This document shows positions 10,033 through 21,381 of a DNA stretch of 64,000 bases, in pieces. Under the pieces are notes generated by a model. That model worked only from the letters and a program-made list of their open reading frames with translations, did not search any database and was not told the origin of the DNA. The first letter of the stretch is position 1, and each line of letters begins with the position of its first letter. Source of the DNA: Helianthus annuus (Eukaryota > Streptophyta > Magnoliopsida > Asterales > Asteraceae); NCBI RefSeq assembly GCF_002127325.2, contig NC_035443.2:28425838-28489837 (forward strand). The letters are read 5' to 3'. The position numbers were made by a program, and so were the translations under genes.

Positions 10033-13000
10033 TTAGTTTGGAATTTCGTCCCGAAATTCGGTTGTAGCTTCAGTGCTGGGGTTTTCGTTTGGGAATAACT
10101 GGGGATACTTGGACTTCATCTGGTCCTCCCGCTCCCAGGTAAACTCTGGGCCGCGCCGTGAGTTCCAACGAACTCGCACAAGGGGTATCTGGCTACGTTT
10201 GAGGGTTTTGATTTCTCGATCCGTGATCTCAATCGGTTCCTCAGTAAAGTGTAGCTGTTCATCAATCGTCAGTTCCTTAAAAGGAATTACAAGTGTTTCA
10301 TCAGACAAACACTTCTTCAAGTTAGATACGTGAAAAACGTTGTGCACTGCACTCAGCTCTGCAGGCAGGTTCAATCTATAAGCAACCTTACCGATTTTCT
10401 CGGTAATTTCGAACGGTCCAACATACCGTGGATTCAGCTTGCCTCGTTTACCAAAACGAACCACACCCTTCCAGGGTGAGACTTTAAGTAGAACCCGGTC
10501 CCCGACCTGGAATTCTAACGGTCTCTTACGCTTGTCAGCGTAGCTTTTCTGACGGTCACGAGCTGCCGCCATGCGTTGCCTGATCTGGGAAATCTTTTCC
10601 GTTGTATCTACCACTAGTTCTGGGCCTGTGAGTTGACTGTCACCTACTTCCGCCCAGCAGAGAGGTGATCGGCATTTACGACCGTACAATGCCTCAAAAG
10701 GTGCCGCCTGAATGCTAGTGTGGTAGCTGTTGTTGTAGGAGAATTCCACCAACGGTAGATGCTTCTCCCAGTTCTTGCCAAAATCGATCACACATGCTCT
10801 AAGCATGTCTTCCAGGGTTTGGATGGTGCGTTCAGACTGCCCATCCGTTTGCGGATGATAAGCGGTGCTCATGTCCAAACGTGAGCCAAAGGATTTGTGC
10901 ATAGCTTGCCACAATTCGGAAGTAAAACGAGCGTCTCGGTCGGAAATAATAGAAGTTGGCACCCCGTGCCTGGAGACTACTTCCTTTAAATAGATTTCTG
11001 CCAAGGTAGAAAACTTGTCTGTTTCCTTAATGGCCAGAAAGTGTGCAGACTTAGTCAAACGATCTACTATCACCCAAATAGTATCATTCCCGCGTTGAGA
11101 TCTAGGTAGCCCTGTAACAAAATCCATGGAAATCTGTTCCCATTTCCATTTCGGGATTTCGGGTTGCTGTAGTAGGCCTGCTGGTTTCTGATACTCGATC
11201 TTGACTCTTGCACAGGTCAAACACTTGCCAACATAGGCTGCTATGTGGGCTTTCATGCCAGGCCACCAGTATGTGGTTTTCAAGTCGTGGTACATCTTAT
11301 CTGCACCAGGATGTACTGAATAACGGGACTTATGGGCTTCGTCCATCACAAGCTCTCGTAGGTCTCCGTAAAGTGGGACCCAAATGCGCCCTGCCACATA
11401 GTAGGCGCCGTCTTCTTTCTGTTCTAGCTGTTGTCTTGATCCTCGCAGGGACTCAGCCCTGATGTTTTCCGGTTTCAGAGCTTCAATCTGAGCATTTCGA
11501 ATCTGGGTAGGGAGACTAGACTGGATGGTAAGTTGTAATGCTCGCACGCGCCGTGGTATAGTGTCCTTTCGGCTGAGGGCGTCTGCCACAACATTGGCCT
11601 TGCCCGGATGATACTTGATGGCGCATTCATAGTCATTCAAAAGTTCGACCCATCGACGTTGTCGCATGTTTAACTCCTTCTGCTTGAAGATATGTTCGAG
11701 ACTCCTGTGATCGGTGTAAATGGTGCACTTGGTACCGTACAGGTAATGTCTCCATATCTTAAGCGCAAATATTACCGCTCCCAGTTCCAAATCGTGTGTT
11801 GTGTAGTTCCTTTCGTGCGTCTTAAGTTGTCGAGAGGCGTAAGCAATAACTTTCTCGCGTTGCATCAACACGCAACCGAGCCCATGAATAGACGCATCGC
11901 AGTAGACCACAAAGTCGTCAGTGCCTTCAGGTAACGAGAGAATAGGAGCACTGCAGAGGTTATCCTTAAGCCTCTGAAAAGCAGATTCCTGTGCTTCATT
12001 CCACTTGTAGGTGATGCCTTTCTGAGTGAGCGTAGTGAGGGGTTGTGCAATCTTTGAGAATCCCTGAATGAATCTGCGGTAGTAACCTGCCAATCCCAAG
12101 AATTGGCGAACTTCAGTCGGAGTCTTAGGGGTAGGCCAATTCTTTATAGAGTCGATCTTAGCTGGGTCGACGTGGATTCCATCCTTGTTAACCACGTGCC
12201 CAAGGAAATGGACTTCTCGAAGCCAGAAGTCGCATTTCGAGAACTTGGCATACAGTTGCTCGTTGCGAAGGAGTTCGAGGATAAGTCGTAGGTGTTGTTC
12301 ATGCTCTTCCTGACTTTTCGAGTAGATCAAGATGTCGTCTATAAAAACGATCACGAATTTGTCGAGGTAGGGTTTGCATACCCGGTTCATAAGATCCATG
12401 AACACTGCAGGGGCGTTGGTCATTCCAAAGGGCATAACGAGGAATTCATAGTGACCATAACGAGTTCTGAATGCAGTTTTGGAAATATCTTCGTTACGGA
12501 CCCTTAACTGATGGTAGCCTGATCGCAGATCAACCTTAGAATAGTAGCTCGATCCTTGCAGTTGATCAAACAAATCGTCGATTCGCGGGAGAGGGTAACG
12601 ATTCTTGATGGTAACCTTGTTCAACTCACGATAGTCAATGCACATTCGGAACGTGCCATCCTTCTTCTTAACAAAGAGTACCGGTGCTCCCCAGGGTGAT
12701 GAACTAGGGCGGATAAATCCTTTATCCAATAGTTCTTGTAGTTGCGTCGAGAGTTCCTTCAATTCTGCGGGGGCTAGTCGATAAGGCGCACGAGCTATAG
12801 GCGCTGCCCCGGGAGCTAGCTCGATTTGGAATTCGACCTGACGATGGGGAGGGAGTCCAGGTAATTCCTCAGGAAATACCTCGGGGTAGTCACGCACTAC
12901 TGGAAAGTCTTCAATCCTCTTTTCCTTTTCCTGCGTGTTGGTAACAAGTGCTAAGATAGCGGTGTGCCCTTTCCGTAAACACTTCTGGGCCTTCAAGAAC

Positions 13001-14658
13001 GAGATAACGCCTGAGACTTCTCCGCCTTTGCCACCTTGTACAATGAGGGGTTTGCCAGAACGGCGAGGAATACGAACTGCTTTCTCTTGACAAAGGATCT
13101 CAGCGCGATGCTTGGATAACCAATCCATACCAATAACGACGTCGAAGCTTCCAAGAGTAACAGGGAAAAGGTCGATACTAAATGTCTGACCAGACAACTC
13201 TAGTTTGCAACCCTTGACAACGTGTGAGGCCTCGATGTTTCTACCATTAGCTAACTCGACGATATGAGGAGAACTTAGTAACGTAAGCGGACGCTTAAGC
13301 TTCTTACTAATACGTAGGGATACATAACTAGCATCGGCACCGGAATCAAATAACACAGAAACATAACGATCATCGAGTAGGAACTTACCCGCCACGACAT
13401 TGGGGTCATTCCTTGCTTCACCAGCTCCAATCACGAAAGCTCTTCCTCTAGCACCATTCCCAGCATTGTTGTTCTGATTGTTGTTCCCAGCTCCCTGATT
13501 ATTGTTGCGGTTCTGATTCAGTTCAGGGCAATCCTTCTTAAAGTGTCCCTCAGCTCCACACTTAAAACATGCCCGGTTGTTTCCCTGCTGCTGTTGCTGT
13601 TGGGGTTGCTGCTGGTTCTGTCTAGCTGGGAACTGACTTCTGCAATCCTTGGCCTCATGCCCCATTTTGTTACATCGCTGACACTGGCCCTTCACACACT
13701 GCCCGCTGTGATGTCGATTGCACTTGTTGCACTTGGGGTGGTTTCCACGATAGCCACCCTGTTGTTGAGCGCCCTTGTTGTTTTCGGTTTTCCTTTGCTG
13801 TGCTGGGGCCTGAGTGGGGTTAGCATCCTTGCTTTGACTTCCTTCCCACTTACGTTTGCTGTCACTGGAAGTTCCGACAGTAGCACTGATCCTTTTGGGC
13901 AACCGGCCCTCTTCTACGGCTTGATCAGTGAGTTTGTGAGCAAGTCGAACAATCGGCTGAATGGTAGTGTGGTTGGCTGAAGTGACATGGCTTCGAATCT
14001 CTGGAGCCAAACCTTTGATATACAGTTCGATCCTTCGGTACATTGGTCGAGACATGTTTGGGCAAAGAGCAGCGTAGTCATTTGACAGCTTGGTGTATGT
14101 TTCAATTTCTGACCCAACCATCTTGAGCTCATAGTACTCATTTTCAAGCTTGTGGATGTCATCCCGGTGACAGTATTCATCCTTAATCATATCCTTGAAA
14201 TCCTCCCATGCCGTAGCATTTGCAGTTTCCAAACCAAACATCTGAATCTGCGCCTTCCACCAAGAAAGCGCGCTTCCTTCAAGCGTAGCAGTAGCAAATT
14301 TCACCCAATTTGCAGGCGGACACTCGCAAACAGCGAAAACAGCTTCAATTTTCTCAATCCAATGCAGAAGACCTATGGCACCCTCAGTGCCGTTGAAAGG
14401 GAGAGGCTTGCAATCCATGAAAGTTTTGAAAGTACACACTGGTGGTTGCGCAGGTGCATGCTGACCTGTTCGTGAGAAGCGAAGCGTATAGGTTTAGAGG
14501 CGAAAAGTCGACGTGGCGGTAGGATCTAAACATCCTAAAACAACGAGCTTACCTATAGGGTGAGCTGCGAAAGCTGCAGCCACGGTGTTGAGCAGGTTAG
14601 TGAACTGAGCCTGCGTCATGTTAATGTTTCCTCTTCCGCGTCCACTCATTGTCTTCAT
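10033..14658 (-). CDS. gag-pol: Tekay gag-pol polyprotein (probably spliced)
   Basis: The main frame runs 14465-10033. It encodes a Retrotrans_gag domain, a Cys/His-rich stretch and a CX2CX4HX4C knuckle ([14 protein letters not shown]), aspartic protease ([11 protein letters not shown], near 13350), RT with FIDDILIYS (near 12340), RNase H ([11 protein letters not shown]), integrase with an HHCC finger (HPGADK...CLTCARVK) and D-D-E residues in [15 protein letters not shown] and TDGQSERT, and a C-terminal chromodomain-like segment ([18 protein letters not shown]). The main frame has no ATG near its start. Upstream, 14658-14553 opens with ATG in the same frame and codes for a gag-like N-terminus; an 87-nt stretch with GTAAGC and ACAG|GT ends and one in-frame TAA separates them. 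Removing it gives about 1,512 codons. Start could also be the ATG at 14649. No other disruption was seen. Confidence 0.9.
14466..14552 (-). other. Putative 87-nt intron in Tekay gag
   Basis: On the minus strand the donor is ATAG|GTAAGC (14552 first intron base) and the acceptor GAACAG|GT (14466 last). The length is a multiple of three and both exon edges keep the same frame. Unspliced RNA carries one in-frame TAA. Splicing is inferred; readthrough, or a nonsense change in an otherwise uninterrupted gag, are the alternatives. Confidence 0.55.
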
Positions 14659-14923
14659 AACCAGAAAACACAGTATGAGTGTGATGCCGTAGTGTAGCGA
14701 GAATGAGATAGAAGAGAGAGGTGTATCTATCTAGTTAGGCACACTAGTACGTATAGCATAACAGGAAACATAAAGTAAACAAGTAAACACTGGTCCGAGC
14801 TATGAAGTCAAATGTGTCGAGCCTTGCACTTGGAGTGTAGTGTCGTCGCGAGTCACAGGTTATAGTCTGGTTTTCTCCAAAAAGATTTTCCCCTTTTTAA
14901 AACCAAGTTCACTATAACCAATG

Positions 14924-14935
14924 GCTCTGATACCA
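14924..14935 (-). promoter_or_regulatory. Primer-binding site, initiator tRNA-Met
   Basis: The minus strand reads TGGTATCAGAGC, complementary to the 3' end of plant initiator tRNA-Met, three bases from the 5' LTR end at 14939. Confidence 0.93.
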
Positions 14936-14938
14936 ATC

Positions 14939-17318
14939 TGTCACACCCCCAAAATCCACCTGCGGATAACACCCGCTTCGGGGGCGTGACTGACCAGGAT
15001 CCAGCCACCAATTATACCGAATACTTAAGTTGTTAACAAAAGTAATACTTACTATTCATAAGCTTAGCAAATATTAAGTTCAGAGTTTAAAGTTTTAAGT
15101 TCAAAACAGTAATAAGTAGCGGAAGCATAAGTAAGGTAGTTTAGAACAAAGTTCATGTTTCAAAATAAGGTAACACCCAACACAAGGGTGAATAGACACT
15201 ACACGTTCCCAAGCTGCAAGCTCCATCGTCACTGGTTACCTGCAAAGCATGCAGTAAGGGGTCAACAATAATGCTGAGTGAGTCCACTAGTTGTCCAGTT
15301 TTAATTACCAAAAACTTTGTTTCGCCGGTTAATTTATCCGTTTATACATGCCCTGGGGAGCTACCCCAAAAGTTAGCTACTAAACTGTTTTTCCAATACC
15401 GAACACTAGGTAACCGTTGCGTATCCGCAGGATGCCCCGATGTCAATGTTCTATCATCATTGACGGATTTCTGAGTACATTAGTTCACGACCGTCCCAAA
15501 CCAGGGCACGGTGTGAGGCTGGTAAACACCTAAATAGCGCTATCAACTAATAACCCGCTCGCCTAACCCGGCGACTAATCGGTATTTGTAGTAGGGACTT
15601 GAGTGATAGAGTTTCGTTTAGTGCCGTTAGTTGCAATCCGTATAAACAGTAATTAACCAAAAGGTTTCCCAATACCCGGGAAGGAAAAGTAAGTTTTGTT
15701 CCCAATTACTAGGGAAGGTATGTAAATGGTATCCCCTTTTACCAGGGGATAGGATTGTTTTAGTCTCGTGTCCCAAACCACCGGGACGCATGCTTTTAAG
15801 TGGTGAACTCACCTTGGGTTGCTCGGTAGGTTTAGGTTACTTGTCAATCACGCTGGTCACCACGTCCTAACATGGTTACCGGTATAGGTCAGGTTCGGTG
15901 CACAAGCATTCACGTAAAACACATATAGGCACGTATCAAGCATATAAGTAAACAGTCATTGGGTTATTGGGCCGGCCTAAACAAATTAACAGTCAACCGC
16001 ATCACATAGTCCATTTAACAGATAGTCCAAGTTAACACAGAATGGCCCAATAACCAAAATGGACGGCCCACTCGCAACCAGCTGGTCTCGAGTCGCAACC
16101 AGGTGGTCTCGGCTTGTCTCGTTATGGTTGCGAGTCGCAATCGTGGTCTCGAGTTGTCACGTGTTGGTTGCGAGTCGCAACCGTCGTAGTCTCGAGTCGA
16201 AATCTCGTAGTTTCGACTTGTCATGCTTTGGTTGCGAGTCGCAACCGTGTGGTTTCGAGTCGTAATGCCGTCGTTGCGAGTCGGAATGCTGTCGTTGCGA
16301 GTCGTAATCTGTCACTTTCATATACACGTGATGATGCAGAAAAGACAGTCCAAATTGTACATATGAAATCAGACCCATATCCGGAAACTACCAATAAGGT
16401 TTCTACAAACACTTTTCCTCATTTGACCATTAAACCATATAGATCAAACTTTGCCATTTTAAATCTTCAAACCATCTTCAACTAGTTCATCAAATGTTCA
16501 TAGTTTCCTAGGGTTTTCTCCTTAACAAAATCATACATTTATGAACCAAAAATCACATATTTCTAGCAAGATTATCATGCAAGGACAAGTAAAACATACA
16601 CTTTATAATCTTGAACATAGTTTTGGTTGGCATAATCATTCCTAAATCACTATACTTTAGCCATCTTTAAACATGTTATATGAGGGTTTTCACATATGAC
16701 CAATCTTCACAAATCTTCCTAAAAATCATGTAAAATACTACTAACCAAGCATTTTTCTAGTTCATATACATATCATTCAAGCAAGAATACAAGGCATTTC
16801 TAGTTCATAATATTTCACAAATCTTATACACCAAGGAGATAACACTAACCGGTTATGAAAGGAGGGCCGAAAACAAAGAGAAGGGAACCGAGAAGATGGA
16901 GTATGCGAGTGATAGTCTTGACCGAGTCCTTGTCCGATATCCTTGCTTGAACCGAGATCAAGGAGAAAGAAAGTGGTGTTTGTAGAGGGTTTCTAGTGAG
17001 AGAGATTAGAAGAAGTGTTGGTGTGTAAAATGAAGCAAGTGGGGAAAAAGGGTGGGATTTATACAAGGGGGTCACGAGTTGGGCTTGGGGGTTTCGGCCC
17101 AACCGGTTTCGGCTCACTAGGCCCACTCGAGACCGAGTGGCCCACTCGCAACCGCCCGGTTGCGAGTCATGGTCTCGGGTCGTGGTCTCGACTCTTATAT
17201 ATACATATAATACATACATACATCACATGTCATGCAAAAATCACGTTTCCATTTAATAATATTTATATACACACAAAATATTACAAGGTGATCGTTCGGA
17301 AAAACCTCGAGTGTCACA
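14939..17318 (-). repeat. 5' LTR of the Tekay element (2,380 bp)
   Basis: It has the same length and sequence as 7561-9940 wherever I compared them. It is followed at 17319-17323 by ATACA, the target duplication. Its palindrome array is at about 16068-16313. Confidence 0.95.
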
Positions 17319-20123
17319 ATACATTTCATGTCAGATGATACTTATTGGAAGAACCATCTTCAAAGCCACCTTGCGAATTTGACTTGACGTAATATTCCTC
17401 AATATGCATGCGAATCTAGTTGACTGAACATAAGATTCCTCGATATGTGCGTCAATTATTTAACACGACACAAGATTCCTCGTTATGCGCATCAATTATA
17501 TAACACGACGTAATGTTCCGTAAAAAACTTTCTAAATAAACCACTTTATATTTCTTCATTTTTCATTCATCTTTCTTTGTGTCATTCTCTTCGTTCAAAT
17601 TCTATTACTTAGCGATGTATTTTTGGGACAACAACTATCCGAGTTGTTACACCCCGGTTTTCAACACCCCGGTCATTCTCTTCGTGTCATTCTCTTCGTT
17701 CAAATATATATGAAGCTTGATGCATATGAAGTTTTCATACATATGAAGGTTCAGACGTATGAACCACTCTCTGTGTACAACTTCCCGCACATGAACCCAT
17801 AGAATCCTACATTTCGAAATACGGAGCATATTAGATCTAGTCTCAACTGTAAAGTAATGAAGGAAGTTTAGCAGACAATTTGAAATTGTTGATTGGTTCT
17901 ATTCATTGAGTTTGATTTGACTGGAATTAGTTGCTTGTTTGTTTGGGAAGATTGTGTGCGACATGTGAAAGAATCTAAGGTAGTATTCGTTTCACATAAT
18001 GGAATGGAATCTTGATGGAATTGAAATGTGGATTTTACTCCTTATTTTGTTGGTTTCAACTTGAAAATTAGTTGGAATTGAACAACAATATAAGGGAATC
18101 TATGTTACAGTTCATCCAAATTATAATCTTATACAATTAGCAACTTAGGTTGCCTTTAGTACACATTCGCATCTTTTCGTTGAAACGCACCGATTCATTA
18201 AAAATATGCACCTTTTCGTTCAAAATTTAACATGCAACCAAACCGATGCGATGCATCAAATAAAACTAAAAGACAGAAAGATTAAAATGAAAATATACAA
18301 ACACAATCAACACGAGGATTAAAACAAAATTTACACCGTTTCATTTTGTAACCGTCATCCAAAACTAAACCGCCATACGCAAAGTACCGTTTCAAAAGAA
18401 AAGAAAAAAATAACTGACGTTTCGAAAACCGTAACTTGACTGGCATTTCCACCTACTTAACGTTGAAAGTTTAGGATGTATAAATATTAAACGGCGGTGG
18501 TAGCGGTGAATCGCCGGCGGTGGTTCGGTGGTGGTGTTGTTGAGACGGCGATTCATTGGTGATGTTGTGGTACCGACGACAAAATGGTTGTGTTATGGTG
18601 GCGTGCTGCTGTCTTCTTCTCCTGTCCTTGGTTCCATGGTATGTGTGTTACGTGTGGGAGAAACTGTCATATTTGTTTTTGAATTATTGTATTTGGATTG
18701 TAGGTGTATAGTGGTATTTGAATTGGGTTTGGTACTTCACCGCCCTCTGTTTTAACATCTCTCAAACATAAGAAACAAATGGTGTGTGGTGTGTATTTAT
18801 TATACATATATTTTAGTTTTGTGATAAGATTATAATTTCACAATTTTATAGTGTTGGTTGAAGTTAGAAAATATTTAATTATTAATATGGTATAATATTC
18901 AGAAAATGAATTTGACCCATTAGAGAACCAAACAATTAAAACCATGTTTGAATGTTTGATAATGTGACAATTTTGTTCTTTTGGTCGAGATTATATACTT
19001 TGTTAAGTATTCGTAATGTCTAAAATTCTAGACTGAAATATATTTTAAATTTGTTGAATTCTTTTGGCTTTGTTAAAGCCTAAATATTTAACCGAACTGT
19101 TTTACACAAATAACAGTCAATCCGACGCAGTGTATTTGTTCAAGCAAGCAGCAAGCATGGGAGACGAAGAGCGCACTATATATGGAGGAACTAAGGAAAA
19201 TCAAGATGAAAATGTTAATGTCGTGGATACCATTTTTGTGTCGATGAAGCATTGGCACAAAAGCGCCTTTACCGAGTCTTAATGAGAATATCAAGCTCGA
19301 AAAAGTCTTAGGCGAGCTAATATGATCTTTAGAACACGAAGACGAGAAAGAAAAGGTCGTCTTTATGGCTCCACCACTTCACTCATTACCCATCTTCTCA
19401 CCTGTCAAACCTTCGTATTTATCACTTTCGTAGTGGGGCTGGATATGGCACCCTTCCAAGTTCCAACACATAAAGCCCCATGCCGCCTTGAAACACAATT
19501 ACGCTCGGCGCTATGGGGCTTTATAATTCACCCAATTATATGTATAGCGCTTGACTCAATTGTTGCTCTCTCTCTCTCACACACACACACATATATATAC
19601 ACACTCACACATACATATATCTATAATTGAAGGAGTTATACAACCCTCTTTTCACTACACACTCAAGTTATATAACCCCCATCTCTTACACATTCTGTAA
19701 TGTCGTGGTGTAGGCTAGGAGTAGAGCAAATTGAAATAAAATATTTTGCTTAAACAAAAAAATTTCGCATAGCATGTAGTGATATTAAAGACTTTAATAA
19801 TCAACATCCCGCCGCAACGCGCGGGGAACATCAACTTGTTTCATTACATTTTGCAAAACAAACACATCTATATTACAAATCAAATTTCAGTTTCTATACG
19901 AATTCCCATTCCAGTTCCATGACAATCAATGAGTACAATCAATGACACCAACACTATCTACAGGTTTCTTTTGGAAGTGATAGAAGATGGTAATGAAACT
20001 AAAAGCCATGGATTTATAGGTGACGACTGTTAACACTAAGTGTTTTTTTTTAGGAAAAAAGAAAGGTACGGGTCTCGAATTAAAATAGGGTGTACCTATT
20101 GGCATACCAATGTGCCTATATGC
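17319..20123. other. AT-rich non-coding stretch with minor repeats
   Basis: No gene is supported. Three diverged 40-bp units starting TTCCTCRATATG lie at about 17392-17520. A short phrase CATTCTCTTCGTTCAAAT occurs twice around a TGTTACACCCCGG fragment (17580-17705) that resembles a Gypsy LTR start. A GGT-rich segment is at 18490-18560. A perfect 12-bp inverted repeat (ATAAAGCCCCAT at 19470-19481, ATGGGGCTTTAT at 19513-19524) could form a hairpin. CT, CA and TA microsatellites occupy about 19566-19625. The 72-codon frame at 19064 resembles nothing I recognise. Confidence 0.5.
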
Positions 20124-20494
20124 ACACCAAAAACTGTTTTTTTGTCCCATATACACAGCCTGCAGTGTCGAGCTGTGGGCAAGGCGTGACGTTTTGGTCC
20201 GCTCAATCAGACAAAGACTGACGGGTGTCTGACGGGTCTGTTGACCGGACCAAAACGCCGAGCTTTGGTCGCGTTTTAGTCCTGTCAACCAGACAAAAGA
20301 CTGACCGGGTGTCAACCGGGTGTCAGTCTTTTGTCTGGTTGACAGGAACAAAACGCGGCCAAATCTTGGCGTTTTGGTCCGGTCAACAGAACCGTTAGTC
20401 TTTGTCTGGTTGACCGGACCAAAACGCCACGCTTTGGACACAACTCAATACTGCAGGGTGTGCATATAGAACAAAAAAAACATTTTTTGAGGTG
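20124..20494. repeat. Long fold-back inverted repeat
   Basis: The left arm (about 20124-20304) and the right arm (20323-20494) are imperfect reverse complements over some 170-180 bp, with an 18-bp loop (20305-20322). The innermost stem pairs AGACAAAAGACTGA with TCAGTCTTTTGTCT; further out, CGTTTTGGTCC-type blocks also pair. It carries no ORF that survives inspection. It may be a MITE or fold-back transposon; transcribed, it would make a long double-stranded hairpin. Confidence 0.8.
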
Positions 20495-20498
20495 GCTA

Positions 20499-21381
20499 TC
20501 TACACACCAAGGTTCTGTTTGTTTTTTGGCCAGAAGTACTTCTGGCCACTTATGTCTGCGCCGCGCAGACGCGGGCAGACGTTTGGATGCTGCAGATTGT
20601 TTGTTTTTTCGCAGACCTTTCATTAAAAAAGGTCTGTGAGACCTCTTCACCACACAGACATATTCCCATGTCTTCACCACACAGACACAAACCTCTTCTT
20701 GGCTCTTCTTCCACACCTCCACCCCCACATCCTGCCACCACCTCCACCACCACATCTCTGCCACCACCGCCACCTCACGTTCACCCATCTCCTCCACCCG
20801 ACACCCCAATCACCTCCACCATCAAAATCGATCTCTGTTTCAGAAATCCCCAAATCGATCGGTGAAATTAGGGTTTCAAAAACCCCCAAATTGATCTCTG
20901 TTTCAGAAACCCCCACCGTAACCGCCGTTGTCACAGGAACCGTAACCACCGCAGTCTTTCTCTCCTCGTACTCTCTCTCTCTCTCTGGATCTCTCTCTCT
21001 CTGTTTCAGAAACCCCCAAATCGAAGTGGTAGCGGTGGTGCTTGGTGGTTGCAACGGGGTTGGTGGGGGAGGAAGGAGGTTGGTGAGGCAGATGGTGGTT
21101 GAACGACGGGGGTTGAACGACGGGGGTTGAACGACGGAGGTTGAACGACGAAGACGGGGTGGTGCGGTGGTGGTGCTATCTTGTAGAGAGAGAGAGAGTT
21201 GAGGCAGTGTGTGTTGTGTGTGTGTGTGAAAAGTGTTTTGTAGAAGAAAAAAAAAACAAACCCTCTTCTCCTTGCAGACATTTGGTCCACCTCTTCTCCT
21301 GCAGATGCCTGCAGATGTGGTCCGTAGACTGCAGACCTTTTCCCGCAGAAAAAACAAACAACACCCAAGTGTGTAGATAGT
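20499..21381. mobile_element. Non-autonomous hAT-like element
   Basis: The ends are inverted: CTATCTACACAC at 20499 and GTGTGTAGATAG ending at about 21381, each followed inward by TGTTTGTTTTTT. TGCAGAC/GCAGAC motifs cluster near both ends, like subterminal transposase sites of hAT elements. The interior has proline-codon-like CCACC tracts, a repeated CAGAAACCCCCAAAT phrase and four 16-bp GGTTGAACGACGGGG units (about 21097-21150), and AATTAGGGTTTC resembling a plant 5' leader, so captured host sequence is possible. The element edge may lie at GTTCTG/CAAAC with an imperfect ACACCAAG duplication. No transposase. Confidence 0.5.

Larger units (their letters stand above)
7561..17318 (-). mobile_element. 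Complete Tekay-type Ty3/Gypsy chromovirus (9,758 bp)
   Basis: Two direct repeats of exactly 2,380 bp bound a gag-pol gene on the minus strand. ATACA is duplicated at 7556-7560 and 17319-17323. A primer-binding site for initiator tRNA-Met (TGGTATCAGAGC on the minus strand) lies three bases inside the right-hand LTR. The LTRs read as identical in the stretches I compared, and the translated frames in them are the same, so insertion looks very recent. Domain order is gag, protease, RT, RNase H, integrase and a C-terminal chromodomain-like segment, typical of Tekay/Del chromoviruses. Confidence 0.95.

Noticed and set aside
13543..13980. 145-codon plus-strand ORF
   Set aside because: Shadow of the Tekay gag zinc-knuckle region on the opposite strand.
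14924..14935. Possible tRNA gene at TGGTATCAGAGC strings
   Set aside because: Only the 12-base complement of tRNA-Met is present, placed next to LTRs as primer-binding sites; no tRNA cloverleaf.
20312..21357. Several ORFs of 90-227 codons in both strands near the hAT-like element
   Set aside because: They arise from GC-rich low-complexity CCACC/GGTGG repeats and the fold-back arms; frames overlap without one being preferred.
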